A stretch of DNA of 17,160 nucleotides from Stephanodiscus triporus (GCA_036939755.1 JALLAZ010001313.1:1-17160), one strand, 5' to 3'. Positions 1 to 8,220 are shown, counted from the stretch's first letter. Made by a program: numbers and translations. The notes: generated by a model from the sequence alone, not told the origin.

Positions 1-1296
1 AATGGTGAAAAAACAGAGAGGCTAGTAGAATTAAATTAATTACTCTGTTATTTTTGCGGTTTAGTTTAAACCGTGCGTCCACACCCTCACCCTACCCCTC
101 TTCCGCATCGCACTTGCGTTGGAACAAGCGGATACACTAAAGCCATGTCGCTGAAGGGGGGAACAGCTAACCATGGTGGGGGTGTTAGTGATTTGTTGTG
201 TGGGGGGGACAACAATGATTTGGTACCAATTCCTTTGTAACAATCCTACGGGGCAGGAGTATTTTGTTCCCGCCGGAACGAACTTAGCAGTTAAGCTGTT
301 AATACAGCAATACTTAATTGATCAGTGAAACTGTCATGTCGGAGTTGACAGAGCGATACCCTACACATCAGCCAACACCAACAAGAGTACTTACCAACCT
401 AGGAATAAATATGTAGAGATAGCTAGATAGATACGTATCAACTCTTAACCAGCCCCTCCGTGGCGCAGCCCCTATCCCAGCTTTTGATACACACAACATC
501 AGAACAATGAGCTTGTTCTGCAAGACACAGGTTATACAAAAAAGTTGGGACGGCAACACTCTACAGCACCCCCTTTTGTTCACAATACCTTCATGATCCA
601 CTGCTGCTGCCACTGCCGCCGCCGCCGCACTGCATCGTGAGAGGAGCGTGATGCATGGATCGTCTGCCATCATCATCTGAAAACCCCAAATCGAGCCTGG
701 TGGAACTTGAAAGGGATTGTAAATTCTATTGGGAAGTTGACGTTAGCCAACGGAAGCAATTCAAGCATGATGCTTCCTGCCTTGTACCATGGCAGAAGCT
801 TCTGCGTTGCTTATGTTTGCTCCTAGAAAAAGAGAGTGCGGGAGAAGACTGCCTAGAGTAGCTAAGGCACTATGGATAAACTATCAAACACAAATCATTA
901 GGTAGGAAGCAATTACAGACAAATATCACAAGTAGAACTGTATTTTTAGCACCATCGCTTGGCAAGGTGTTAACAGTGTGATTGACAATGAGGACAAGGC
1001 AGAGGAATCACTAAGAAATCCTTCCTCTTGATCAGGAGGCCGATGGTGTGAGCGATTTCTGTGCAGATGGAGACTGCCGAGGAGGGGGAGAAAATGCACC
1101 CCACCGGTCCACTACACCATGAAGGCAACCCGTGACTCCTGTGATAATAATTACGATCAAGACCCAGTAAGCGCACCCTAGTGATGATTGTGTAGGTACA
1201 AGTGCCCCTGATTAATTGTATTTGCGATGTACCGTTGTGTCATGCGGATGAAAAGAAAGATAACAGTACTTATTTTTTCGCGTCCCCCGTGCCTGT
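1..1296. other. Intergenic stretch, no convincing gene
   Basis: Only short open frames are present, the longest being 102 codons on the minus strand (368-676). None has a recognisable domain, a signal peptide or the GC-rich codon use of the real genes in this window. A 68-codon plus-strand frame at 655-861 is the least unlikely candidate but has no recognisable motif. Two small hairpin-capable palindromes sit at the very left edge (AACAGAG at 12-18 with CTCTGTT at 43-49; CGGTTTA at 57-63 with TAAACCG at 67-73). No tRNA or rRNA was recognised. Confidence 0.6.
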
Positions 1297-2172
1297 TCAA
1301 ATAGCTCCACAATTATCGTGAAGATCGTCACCGTCATCGCCATGGTCGTCCCCTCTGCCCTCGTTGGATCGTTTCCTCTTGTAACCCTGTTGTATCGATA
1401 TCGTCGTCGTCGTCGCCGTCGTAGCGTCAAGCCCCGTACTATCACTATCGTCGCCGTCTTCCGCCATCGTCTCACCCTTCCTCGTCTCCTCCTCCCTCAG
1501 CGTTGCGCCCAGATCGCCCAAGGCCGCCATGACGACCCGCAGCTGCCTCTCCCTCACGGTCAGTTCCCACCTCGCCCGCGCCACCTCCCCCTCGACCTTC
1601 GCCATCTCGCGCCGAACGTCCTCCAGCTCCATCCTGGTCGTCCTCAACGGCGGGAGGGACCCCGGCGCCGTCCCCGACGACGACGCCCCCCCCATCCTCG
1701 CGAGGGCGTCGTACTCCTCGCGCCTCCTCCTCGCGGCCTTCTCGCGCGCCAGTTCCCCCCTGAGGTCCTCGACCTCCCGTCTCATCGACGATAGTCCCGC
1801 CCCCAGCGATCGGAGCGCCGAATCGCACCTGGACGAGTCGGCGTCGCGTGCGCGGTAGGACAGCGCCGACTTGCGTACCTCCAGGTCGTGCAGGCGAAGT
1901 TCCGTCTCGAGCGCTCGCGCGGCAGCGGCAGAAGCAGCCGTCGACGCGGCCGCGGCCGCGGCGGCGTCGCATCCGCCGCCCGCTCGACGGAGCGAAAGCA
2001 GGAAGTCGGCGTAGCGCGAGGCGACCTTCGCGAGGGAGCCGCGCGCGATGACGGAGCCGCCGCCGCCCGTTAGGATGCGCTCTCGCAGGGTGTCGTGGGA
2101 GAGGGGGGGGTTGGGGATGGCGGTCGTCGCTGTTGTCGCCGCCGCCGTCGTCGTCGTCGCTGTCGTTGTCAT
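1297..2172 (-). CDS. THOC7: THO complex subunit 7 (THOC7)-like protein
   Basis: This 291-aa protein resembles THOC7, a coiled-coil subunit of the nuclear THO/TREX complex that couples transcription to mRNA packaging and export. After a low-complexity Thr/Ala leader (residues 2-18) comes an LRERILTGGGGS segment (29-40) like the xIRKRLLIDGDG start of animal THOC7, then ...ASRYADFLLSL. The strongest match is the central motif RRRREEYDALARMG (148-161), corresponding to KNRQEYDALAKVI in the animal protein. It is followed by a coiled coil (about 178-230: MELEDVRREM...RERQLRVVMAALGDLGATLREEE), matching the family's ELEHL...RRKQFHVLL..I..LQQTL region. An Ala-rich insert (68-86) and an acidic tail with a basic patch KRKR (265-268, possible nuclear signal) are lineage additions. 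The only plausible start is the ATG at 2172. The gene is intronless and divergent from the secreted-protein gene at 2411. The assignment rests on remembered family motifs. Confidence 0.8.
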   Translation of the reverse strand: MTTTATTTTAAATTATTAIPNPPLSHDTLRERILTGGGGSVIARGSLAKVASRYADFLLSLRRAGGGCDAAAAAAASTAASAAAARALETELRLHDLEVRKSALSYRARDADSSRCDSALRSLGAGLSSMRREVEDLRGELAREKAARRRREEYDALARMGGASSSGTAPGSLPPLRTTRMELEDVRREMAKVEGEVARARWELTVRERQLRVVMAALGDLGATLREEETRKGETMAEDGDDSDSTGLDATTATTTTISIQQGYKRKRSNEGRGDDHGDDGDDLHDNCGAI

Positions 2173-2410
2173 GATGTCGGCTTAATGTGGGGGTTGTGTT
2201 TACTATTGTTTGTTTGTATCGTACATAGATAGGAGTACTTCGTTATCTATCGTATGGTAGAGTGCCATAAAAAATATTATCTTCTTCTACTTAGATGGGA
2301 TTCTCGTATGAAGACCGTCAGCACTCATCCGACTTAGTGAAAGCAAGCAGTCAAGTCGTCTTTCGTCGCATAATAATACAGAATCCAGGCCGACTTCGAC
2401 GACCATAACC
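2173..2410. promoter_or_regulatory. Short divergent promoter region
   Basis: This 238-bp AT-richer spacer separates the divergent THOC7-like gene and the first secreted cysteine-rich gene, so it should hold both promoters and 5' leaders. An A/T-rich stretch near 2265-2280 is the only TATA-like sequence. The last ~70 bases before the ATG at 2411 are similar to the leader of the second paralogue at 3588 (shared blocks such as AATACAGAATCC and CCATAACCATGAAG). They therefore look like a conserved 5' leader inherited through the tandem duplication. Confidence 0.45.
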
Positions 2411-3022
2411 ATGAAGCTGTTTGTTCTGACCTCTGCCGCGTGCATCTTACTCAGCGCAGTTCCCGGCGTCTTCTCCACTGAGGTGAGTAGTTCGATGCAG
2501 AGCTACCTTGCTTTTTTATCATAGTCCTCAGACTCTCAGTTCGTCGCGTTCCTTGTTGCATTGTAATATCCTCGTGGGTCACAGGAGAACCAGTTGCGTG
2601 GATCTCCCTCTGCCGTCGCCAAGGCTATCGAGAGCATCCAAAGCGCGGTCTTCGACTCTGCGTCCGCCATCGAAGTCGAAGGAAATGGATCCAACGCGAT
2701 GAAGGAGGAGATTGAGGCAGCCGAAATCGGCGAGGCGACGCCGTCATACAAGACGGATGGATTGTGTGGAACGGCCCAACAAGAGGCAAGGAAACAGAAC
2801 CCAGATCGTCAAGCCAGGGAGGATGCTTTTCACTGTACATGCCTCATTCAAGAGTGCTGCGGCAGCTATGACAAGTGCAAGGAACACGCTAGCTCTTGCA
2901 ACCAGTATGGTTTCAACTGTGTTTCTTCTGAGGAACTTATCCCTTGGAACTACGCTGAGAACGATAATTGCAGTGTTGATTGCAGCGCTGGCGACGTTGA
3001 AAATCTTGTTTTCGCCCAGTAA
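2411..3022 (+). CDS. Secreted cysteine-rich protein, tandem copy 1
   Basis: Two exons (2411-2482 and 2585-3022) encode 169 aa. Exon 1 is almost exactly a signal peptide (MKLFVLTSAACILLSAVPGVFS, residues 1-22), so the product should enter the secretory pathway; there is no ASAFAP-like plastid motif. The mature part has an acidic/amphipathic segment (SAVFDSASAIE, 44-54) and then a cysteine-rich core: C85, C108, C110, C115-C116, C122, C129, C136 and later C153, C157, with GLCGTA, CTC, CCG, GFNC and PWNY as landmarks. Closely spaced cysteines suggest a disulfide-bonded extracellular or cell-wall protein. I do not recognise the family. The paralogue at 3588 shares the intron position, leader and 3' trailer, so this is a tandem duplication. 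Here the intron contains an in-frame TAG, so splicing is required for the full product. Confidence 0.8.
2483..2584 (+). other. Intron of secreted protein copy 1
   Basis: This 102-nt intron starts GTGAGTAG and ends GGTCACAG, phase 0, directly after the signal-peptide exon. It aligns along its whole length with the equally long intron of copy 2 (3660-3761), including the block TTTTTATCATAGTCCTCA. A one-base difference early in the intron is offset by another later, leaving the two lengths equal. Confidence 0.85.
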
Positions 3023-3147
3023 AAGTGGTGAGTATTCAACCAGCAAGAGTAATGAGAACATCTCCGCCGACCCACCATTATTATTTATCAGCGGGAAGAT
3101 GTGAAGTTACAGCGTGCGTACATGGACTCCCATTTAGTATACTTATT

Positions 3148-3168
3148 AATCGGACGTAAAGAAAACTA
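3148..3168 (+). repeat. 21-bp direct repeat, unit 1
   Basis: The block AATCGGACGTAAAGAAAACT followed by A is identical to 3350-3370, 202 bp downstream. It lies in the spacer between the two secreted-protein paralogues. It may be a remnant of the duplication or a shared regulatory site. Confidence 0.85.
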
Positions 3169-3349
3169 ATCCCATTATTATATAGGATATTTAGCTTTTC
3201 CCGCATGCAAAAGTCTTCTCACGTAGGATTTCAATAATAAATTTGAGAGAAAAAGAGTTAAAGAAAGAGTAAAAGAGTGTCCTGAACCTTGCGAGTAGGT
3301 TTCATTTTAAGGTCAAAATCATTTTAGGAAATCTCTCGCTTTTGTCAGC

Positions 3350-3370
3350 AATCGGACGTAAAGAAAACTA
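3350..3370 (+). repeat. 21-bp direct repeat, unit 2
   Basis: Identical to 3148-3168. The flanking sequences differ, so only this block is shared. Confidence 0.85.
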
Positions 3371-3470
3371 CTGATCCGGTAACAACTCACAGGTCGTCAG
3401 CGTGAGATTGCAATTTGAGTTGGAGCTTAAGTACGAATAAAAGCTTCTTTGTAAGAGCTTGTCGAGACTG

Positions 3471-3512
3471 GTCAGTTGATACAGGTACAGTAAACATTGT
3501 CGGTCAACTGAC
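3471..3512. repeat. 9-bp perfect inverted repeat upstream of copy 2
   Basis: GTCAGTTGA at 3471-3479 is the exact reverse complement of TCAACTGAC at 3504-3512, with a 24-nt spacer. It lies 76-117 bases upstream of the ATG at 3588, so it is either a promoter element or part of the leader. I saw no equivalent upstream of copy 1. Confidence 0.55.
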
Positions 3513-3587
3513 ACTCAACAAACAGGGCAAGCAATCGATCAGTCTTCTCATAATACAGAATCCTGGCCGACAACAACAACCATAACC

Positions 3588-4217
3588 ATGAAGCTCTTCG
3601 CCCTGACCTCTGCCGCCTGCATCCTGCTCAGTGCAGTTCCCAGTGTCTTCTCCAATGAGGTGAGTTGTTTGACGTGGAACTACATTGTTTTTTATCATAG
3701 TCCTCATACTCTCAGCTTGTCGCGTTCCTTTGTTGCATTCCGTCATCCTCGCGAGTCACAGGAGCGGGAGATCCAGTTGCGCGGATCTTCCTCTGCCCTC
3801 GCCAAGGCTATCGAGAGCTTCCGAAGCGCGGTCTTCGACTCTGCGTCCGCCATCGAAGGAGATGAGCTCAACGTCGATGTGAAGGTGAAGGGAGACTACA
3901 AGACTAACGGATTGTGCGGAACGGCCAATCGGAGCTCAAGGTCCACGGGGGACGCAGATTACTGTACATGCATGAACCGAAAGTGCTGCGGTGGTGAAAA
4001 CAAGTGCAATGCCAACAGGGATACTTGCACAAGCTGTGGCTTCAATTGTCCTACGCTGGATGAAGTTATGCCTTGGAACTACGGTGTTATGATCGACGCT
4101 GACGCCGCCGGCGACGATAACTATGACGACGACGGTGGCTACGACGACGACGACAATGGCACACTTGATTGCGATGATGCAAAGTACGATGGTATTTGCG
4201 ATGATACGTGCAACTGA
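3588..4217 (+). CDS. Secreted cysteine-rich protein, tandem copy 2 (Asp-rich tail)
   Basis: Exons 3588-3659 and 3762-4217 encode 175 aa, paralogous to the gene at 2411. The signal peptide (residues 1-22) is nearly identical. The core keeps KAIES, SAVFDSASAIE, YKTNGLCGTA, CTC, KCCG, GFNC and PWNY, with cysteines at 76, 92, 94, 99-100, 106, 113, 116 and 120. It differs by having an Asp-rich tail (136-155, mostly GAC codons) and three extra cysteines near the end (161, 170, 174). The acidic tail could bind calcium or another cation; that is inference. The 102-nt intron is a multiple of three and has no in-frame stop, so an unspliced transcript would encode a 209-aa variant with 34 extra residues after the signal peptide. 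I chose the spliced model because GTGAGT...CACAG is conserved with copy 1. Function unknown. Confidence 0.8.
   Translation: MKLFALTSAACILLSAVPSVFSNEVSCLTWNYIVFYHSPHTLSLSRSFVAFRHPRESQEREIQLRGSSSALAKAIESFRSAVFDSASAIEGDELNVDVKVKGDYKTNGLCGTANRSSRSTGDADYCTCMNRKCCGGENKCNANRDTCTSCGFNCPTLDEVMPWNYGVMIDADAAGDDNYDDDGGYDDDDNGTLDCDDAKYDGICDDTCN
3660..3761 (+). other. Intron of secreted protein copy 2 (open reading frame preserved)
   Basis: GTGAGTTG...GAGTCACAG, 102 nt, phase 0, homologous to 2483-2584. Unlike copy 1 it is stop-free in the coding frame. Confidence 0.8.
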
Positions 4218-4673
4218 AATCTTCCTTTCGACCAACAAGAGTAATGAGAACATCTTCTACGTAACCATACACGTGGTAAATTATGAAAGGGAAGATCTGA
4301 AGATGCTGTGTGTGTCGCCGATGATTACAAGTGCAACGTACTACAAGATAGTCCCTTCATGCATTGAGCATTTTTAGAGAAAGATAGATCTGTACTTTGC
4401 ATCATAACGTATAGATCTGTGATTAAATATCATTTGTAATGGCAGAGAGAAGTAAACCCCTTTGCCTTGTGTCCTTGTAATAAAACAATCAGGCATGCCG
4501 TTTATGACTCGAGAGTTGAATGGGAGGGAACTTCCTCGTTCTCCGAAAATAATCATTCGAAAATCGAGAAAATACCCTCGTGACATCGGCGTGCCCCGAC
4601 AGGAGCTTGCAACTTCTCATCTCCACCCTCAGGAGCTCTCGCACGCCGCCCCAACCGATGCATGGGATCAACC
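4218..4673. other. Convergent spacer, no gene seen
   Basis: This 456-bp spacer lies between the end of secreted copy 2 and the end of the minus-strand ankyrin gene. Its first ~40 bases are the trailer shared with copy 1. Short frames here (up to 71 codons) have no recognisable features. It should contain the 3' ends of both transcripts. Confidence 0.6.
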
Positions 4674-6359
4674 CTAGGAGGGGGGAGGGGGGAGGAACGT
4701 GGCGTACGTCGGCACGGCCACGGCTCGATCGCCGGCTTTGTACACTCCGCCGCCGCCGTTGCCGCCGGACGACGGTGGAGCCGACGAGTAGCGGTTCGGA
4801 TAACGCGACGACGTCGGGACGCCGCCGCCGCCTCCGGCCCCACTCGCGGAATAGGGATTCGCCGTCGCCGTTCCCGTCCCCGTCCCCGTCCCCCCGCCAA
4901 CGGCGACCACGCCGTCCCCCGACCTCGGGGGTGGTCCCACGGACATGAGCCTGCGCACCTCGTGCTCGTTCGCCACGTGGCCGTACTTCGCCTGGAGTTC
5001 CCTGTCGTTGCTCGACGAGTGGAATCCGTCGGGCCTGTAGGTCGTCCGACGGCCAATGCCGCCGGAGGACGGGGCCAAGATGGCCGCGGCGGCGTTGGCG
5101 CGTCCGCCCCGCAGGGCGTATCCCGCGCGGTCGGCGGAGGACGGCGCCGCCGCCGCCGCCGCCGCCGACGGGGGGGGGTGGGGCGGCCGAATCGGTCCGG
5201 GAGAATCGCGCTGCGGCGGTGGCGGCGGCGGGTAGGGTTGCGAGGGTTGTTGGGACGCCGATGACTGCAGTCCAATGGCGGCGCCGCCGCCGATCGACAC
5301 GAAGGGAGGTGGGGGAGGGCGATGATGCGATGATGATGCCACGGTCTCTGCGCGATGTCGATCCGGATTTTCGATCCCTCTAATCCCCCCCGAGACCTCG
5401 GTTGGCTGCTGGTATTGCGATTCCATCGGCTGCTGGAACTGCGGCTCCTCCGTTGCTTGCTGATATTGCGGCTCCTCCATTGGCTGCTGGTATTGCTGCT
5501 CCATCGGCTGCTGGTATTGCTGCTGCTGCTGCCGCTGCCACTGCATCGGCGACGACGACGCCTGCATCGGCGAAGAAGCGGCCGCCGCCGCGTTGTTGTA
5601 ACCCCTCGTCCCCCCCAGGGCCCCGACCGTCGGTCGCATGAGCGCCGCGACCGGATCGTAGACGGCATCGCCGTCGTCGCGCGTCGACGACGACGACGGC
5701 GACGGACCCGCCGTCGAGGTGGGAGGGGGCGGAGGGGGCGGGGAGGCCATGTCCATCGTCGTCGCGCCGCCGACGACGCCCGGGATCATCGTCGTCGTCG
5801 TCATCCCCGCGTCGGACTCGGCGCGAAGCTGCCTCGGGAGGAGGTATCCGCGCACGGCCTGCGTGGACGCCGCGTCGTAGGGGGTCAGTCCCGCGCGGTT
5901 CCTGCACAGCACGTCGGCGCCGCACTCCTCGACCAGGACCTTCGTCGCCTCCATGGACGACGAGAACGACGAAGACGAAGACGAAGACGACGCGGCGTGG
6001 TGGAGCGCCGAGTTGCCGTCGACGTCGAGCGAGTTGACCTCCACGCCGTACCCGCCGGACATCAGCTCTCTGATCACCGACACGGCGCACCGGCCGGACG
6101 CCACGTGGAGTGCGTTCATCCCCCGGGCGTTCAGGGGCGCGCGAGGGTCGAACGGCGGGTCCGACGACGACGATCCATTACTGTCCCCGGCGGCGCCCCG
6201 CAACACCGACAATGCCATCATCTCCCCCCCCGAGGAGGAGGAGGCGAGGGCCGAGAGGAAGCGATGGGCGGACGACGTCCTGCCGGTGTTGGGATCGAGG
6301 GGGGGGGGAGCGAGAGTCTCGGAGAGACGCTCGAGCTGTCGGTTGGCCCAGGAGAACAT
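4674..6359 (-). CDS. Ankyrin-repeat protein with long disordered tail
   Basis: A 561-aa protein from the ATG at 6359 (MFSWANRQLERLSETLAPP). The frame stays open upstream to 6803, but that stretch is AT-rich, overlaps the start of the divergent HECT locus and has non-coding composition, so the internal start is preferred. Ankyrin-like units: residues 77-107 (NARGMNALHVASGRCAVSVIRELM), 112-148 (DVDGNSALHHAA, interrupted by a Ser run at 124-135, then KVLVEECGADV) and 152-175 (CRNRAGLTPYDAAST). The rest is low complexity: a Pro run (207-213), Gln-rich imperfect repeats of YQQPMEE (276-321), Ala and Gly runs. A short conserved-looking island, YRPDGFHSSS then ELQAKYGHV (441-462), sits near the C-terminus. 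Ankyrin repeats bind other proteins; the partner is unknown. The first 19 residues could form an amphipathic helix. The exact function is not recognisable. Confidence 0.8.
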   Translation of the reverse strand: MFSWANRQLERLSETLAPPPLDPNTGRTSSAHRFLSALASSSSGGEMMALSVLRGAAGDSNGSSSSDPPFDPRAPLNARGMNALHVASGRCAVSVIRELMSGGYGVEVNSLDVDGNSALHHAASSSSSSSSFSSSMEATKVLVEECGADVLCRNRAGLTPYDAASTQAVRGYLLPRQLRAESDAGMTTTTMIPGVVGGATTMDMASPPPPPPPTSTAGPSPSSSSTRDDGDAVYDPVAALMRPTVGALGGTRGYNNAAAAASSPMQASSSPMQWQRQQQQQYQQPMEQQYQQPMEEPQYQQATEEPQFQQPMESQYQQPTEVSGGIRGIENPDRHRAETVASSSHHRPPPPPFVSIGGGAAIGLQSSASQQPSQPYPPPPPPQRDSPGPIRPPHPPPSAAAAAAAPSSADRAGYALRGGRANAAAAILAPSSGGIGRRTTYRPDGFHSSSNDRELQAKYGHVANEHEVRRLMSVGPPPRSGDGVVAVGGGTGTGTGTATANPYSASGAGGGGGVPTSSRYPNRYSSAPPSSGGNGGGGVYKAGDRAVAVPTYATFLPPPPS

Positions 6360-6656
6360 GATGGCGCGGAGGGTGGGGATGGGGACGAGTGTGGTATTAT
6401 TTATTTTTATCGCGTTGTCGGACTTTTTCTTGCCTCCTATTTTTTGTTTTTTTGTGGCGACGACGACGATCCGGTGCTCGGACTCCCGACTATCGAAGTT
6501 CCAAAGTCGGCGCGAGCCCCGGCCAGCCCCACAAATTATTATGACGTAAGAAAAAAAGACCACGATCACGACAAAAGCTCGACAAGCAAGGAAATCGAGC
6601 ACATTCAGCTCATAAAAAAGTAACTGAAGGAGAATCACGTAAATTGGTCCAGAGAA
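6360..6656. promoter_or_regulatory. Divergent promoter region (ankyrin / HECT)
   Basis: This 297-bp AT-rich region lies between the two divergent starts and must hold both promoters if the start choices are right. It contains TGACGTAA at 6542-6549, a CRE/bZIP-type core; TGACGT elements are known from CO2-responsive diatom promoters. One copy of such a short word is weak evidence. Confidence 0.4.
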
Positions 6657-7279
6657 ATGCCAAATCAAGAACGGCAAGCGGCTAAAAAAGGAGATGCCAC
6701 GCATTCTAGCTTGCTTGAGGAGGATGTGCAGCTTGACAACCTTCAAATGCAGGTGCCAGGGGCGACTCTCCCTGGTTCCGAACTTGCGCTGCAAGATATG
6801 CAAGACGATCTGTCGTATCTAACCTTAGATACCTTCACGACAATGGGATCGATAAGAAATATAGATGGTCAAAGGAGGTTAGGCGCCATCGACGAGTCAT
6901 CAAGTAGTTCCTCAAGCAGCGATAATCTCGCCAAGATCAAGCTCGGCCGTGCCGAGAACGGCTGGACGCGGACCATACGCGCCACGGACATGATGTTCCA
7001 GTGGACGAGATTCGACGAGAGGGAAAACGTCGACGAGCGAACGAGGTTCGACGCCGACCAGTCCGCGTACGTCCTGAAGCTCGATTACCTCGACGACAAC
7101 GACAAGCTCCGACGAGGACGGTGCTCCCTCGTCGCCGACGACGAAGGCGCGGTCGACTCAAAGATCGAGAGCACGACGGGATCCGACCTCGTCAGCTACT
7201 CCGACATTGTCAACGCCCAGATGAAGACCTTCGACGACAAGGCACAGTGGTTCCAGGACACGTGCGCCAAGCTATGCGA

Positions 7280-7334
7280 GGATTGGAACAGGGTGTACAT
7301 ACGTGCGTAGCTTTGCGCACGGATTGGAACAGGG
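7280..7334 (+). repeat. 14-bp direct repeat flanking a 27-nt insertion in the HECT locus
   Basis: GGATTGGAACAGGG occurs at 7280-7293 and again at 7321-7334, separated by 27 nt containing a stop codon. Removing exactly one repeat unit plus the 27 nt (41 nt) restores the expected HECT junction EDWNR-GHMKI. It resembles an insertion with duplication of the target. Confidence 0.85.
7295..7332 (+). other. Possible 38-nt micro-intron in the HECT locus
   Basis: GTACATACG...GGAACAG obeys the GT-AG rule, and splicing keeps the frame with one extra Val (EDWNRV-GHMKI). It lies inside the direct-repeat structure at 7280-7334. It is very short. If it is not spliced, the TAG at 7308-7310 ends the protein. 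Confidence 0.5.
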
Positions 7335-7582
7335 GGCACATGAAAATAAACGTCCGGCGCGATTATCTGCTCGAGGATTCCATGGAGGCGGTGATGAGCC
7401 TTAGCCGGAAGGACCTGCGGAAGGTGTGGAGGTTCGAATTCATAGATGAGGCGGGGATCGACGATGGGGCATTGACGAGGGAGTGGTTCGAGCTGGTTAC
7501 GGGTGAGATGTTCGACCCGGCCGTGGGCTTGTGGCAGTGAGCGAGTCGGATCCTACACGTATGCAGATCAGTAACGCGAGTG

Positions 7583-7746
7583 GTGAGTTACCTTTTGGAC
7601 TCTTCTTCTGCTTGCTGTATGATTATTTTCATGACAACCTTCCCCACATCCGACACCCCCCCCCCCCACCCCGCCGCCACATACACAATTCATGCGAAAA
7701 CAAATAAATGGCATCAAATAATGATCAATCACACAAACTCGCTCAG
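7583..7746 (+). other. Intron within the HECT N-lobe
   Basis: GTGAGTTACC...CTCAG, 164 nt, phase 1. Splicing joins ...MQISNAS to ...CGHLTCFRFLGRV in the order expected for a HECT domain. The intron is AT-rich with a C-rich run near 7660. Confidence 0.85.
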
Positions 7747-8220
7747 AAATTGCATGTCCATATGAATGTGGCCATCTAACCTGCTTCCGCTTCCTCGGAC
7801 GCGTCATGGGCAAGGCCATGTTCGACCAACAGCTTGTCAAGGGCCGCATGGTCAAGCACTTTTACAAACACATACTGGGATGGCCCGTCACGTTTAAAGA
7901 CCTCAAGGATATCGACTACGTATATTACAAATCTCTAAAATCACTTCAAGAAATGGGTGCGGATATTGAGTATGTTGGCCTTGACTTCACCATGACGGAG
8001 GAAAGGCTGGGCATGAAGGAGGTGGTGGAATTGCGACCTGATGGGGCGAACGTCGATGTCACCGTGGACAATTTGCCGGAATATATTGAGGCTTGTCTGA
8101 AGTATCATCTGTTGGGCCGCTACGAGGCACAGTTGAATGAGCTATTGCTGGGTTTCTTCGACGTCATTCCTGAGCCATTGCTCACGATCTTTGACTGTCA
8201 GGAATTGGAATTGCTCATGA

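Larger units (their letters stand above)
3023..3587. other. Spacer between the tandem paralogues
   Basis: This 565-bp AT-rich spacer has no open frame of note. The first ~50 bases (about 3032-3066, block AGCAAGAGTAATGAGAACATC) match the sequence just after copy 2's stop, so they are a conserved 3' trailer. The last ~60 bases are the conserved leader of copy 2. Between them lie a 21-bp direct repeat and a 9-bp inverted repeat, listed separately. Confidence 0.6.

Noticed and set aside
655..861. 68-codon plus-strand frame as a small gene
   Set aside because: No recognisable motif, targeting signal or paralogue, and composition similar to the surrounding spacer.
4553..5668. 371-codon minus-strand frame rich in Arg and Ser
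   Set aside because: It is a shadow of the ankyrin gene in another frame; the Arg-rich composition comes from reading GC-rich triplet repeats out of frame.
5355..6623. 422-codon plus-strand Arg-rich frame
   Set aside because: Antisense shadow of the ankyrin coding region with no domain; same explanation for the large frames opposite the 9545-11548 gene and the THOC7-like gene.
6360..6803. N-terminal extension of the ankyrin gene to a start at 6803 (709 aa)
   Set aside because: The added region is AT-rich with hydrophobic chance composition, overlaps the first codons of the divergent HECT locus, and the internal MFSWANRQLERLSE start marks a sharp change to coding composition.
7537..7571. 35-nt intron (GTGAGC...CAG) in the HECT locus
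   Set aside because: Although GT-AG and frame-keeping, it would delete the conserved MQI strand that is intact in sequence just upstream of the next intron; a one-base deletion explains the data better.
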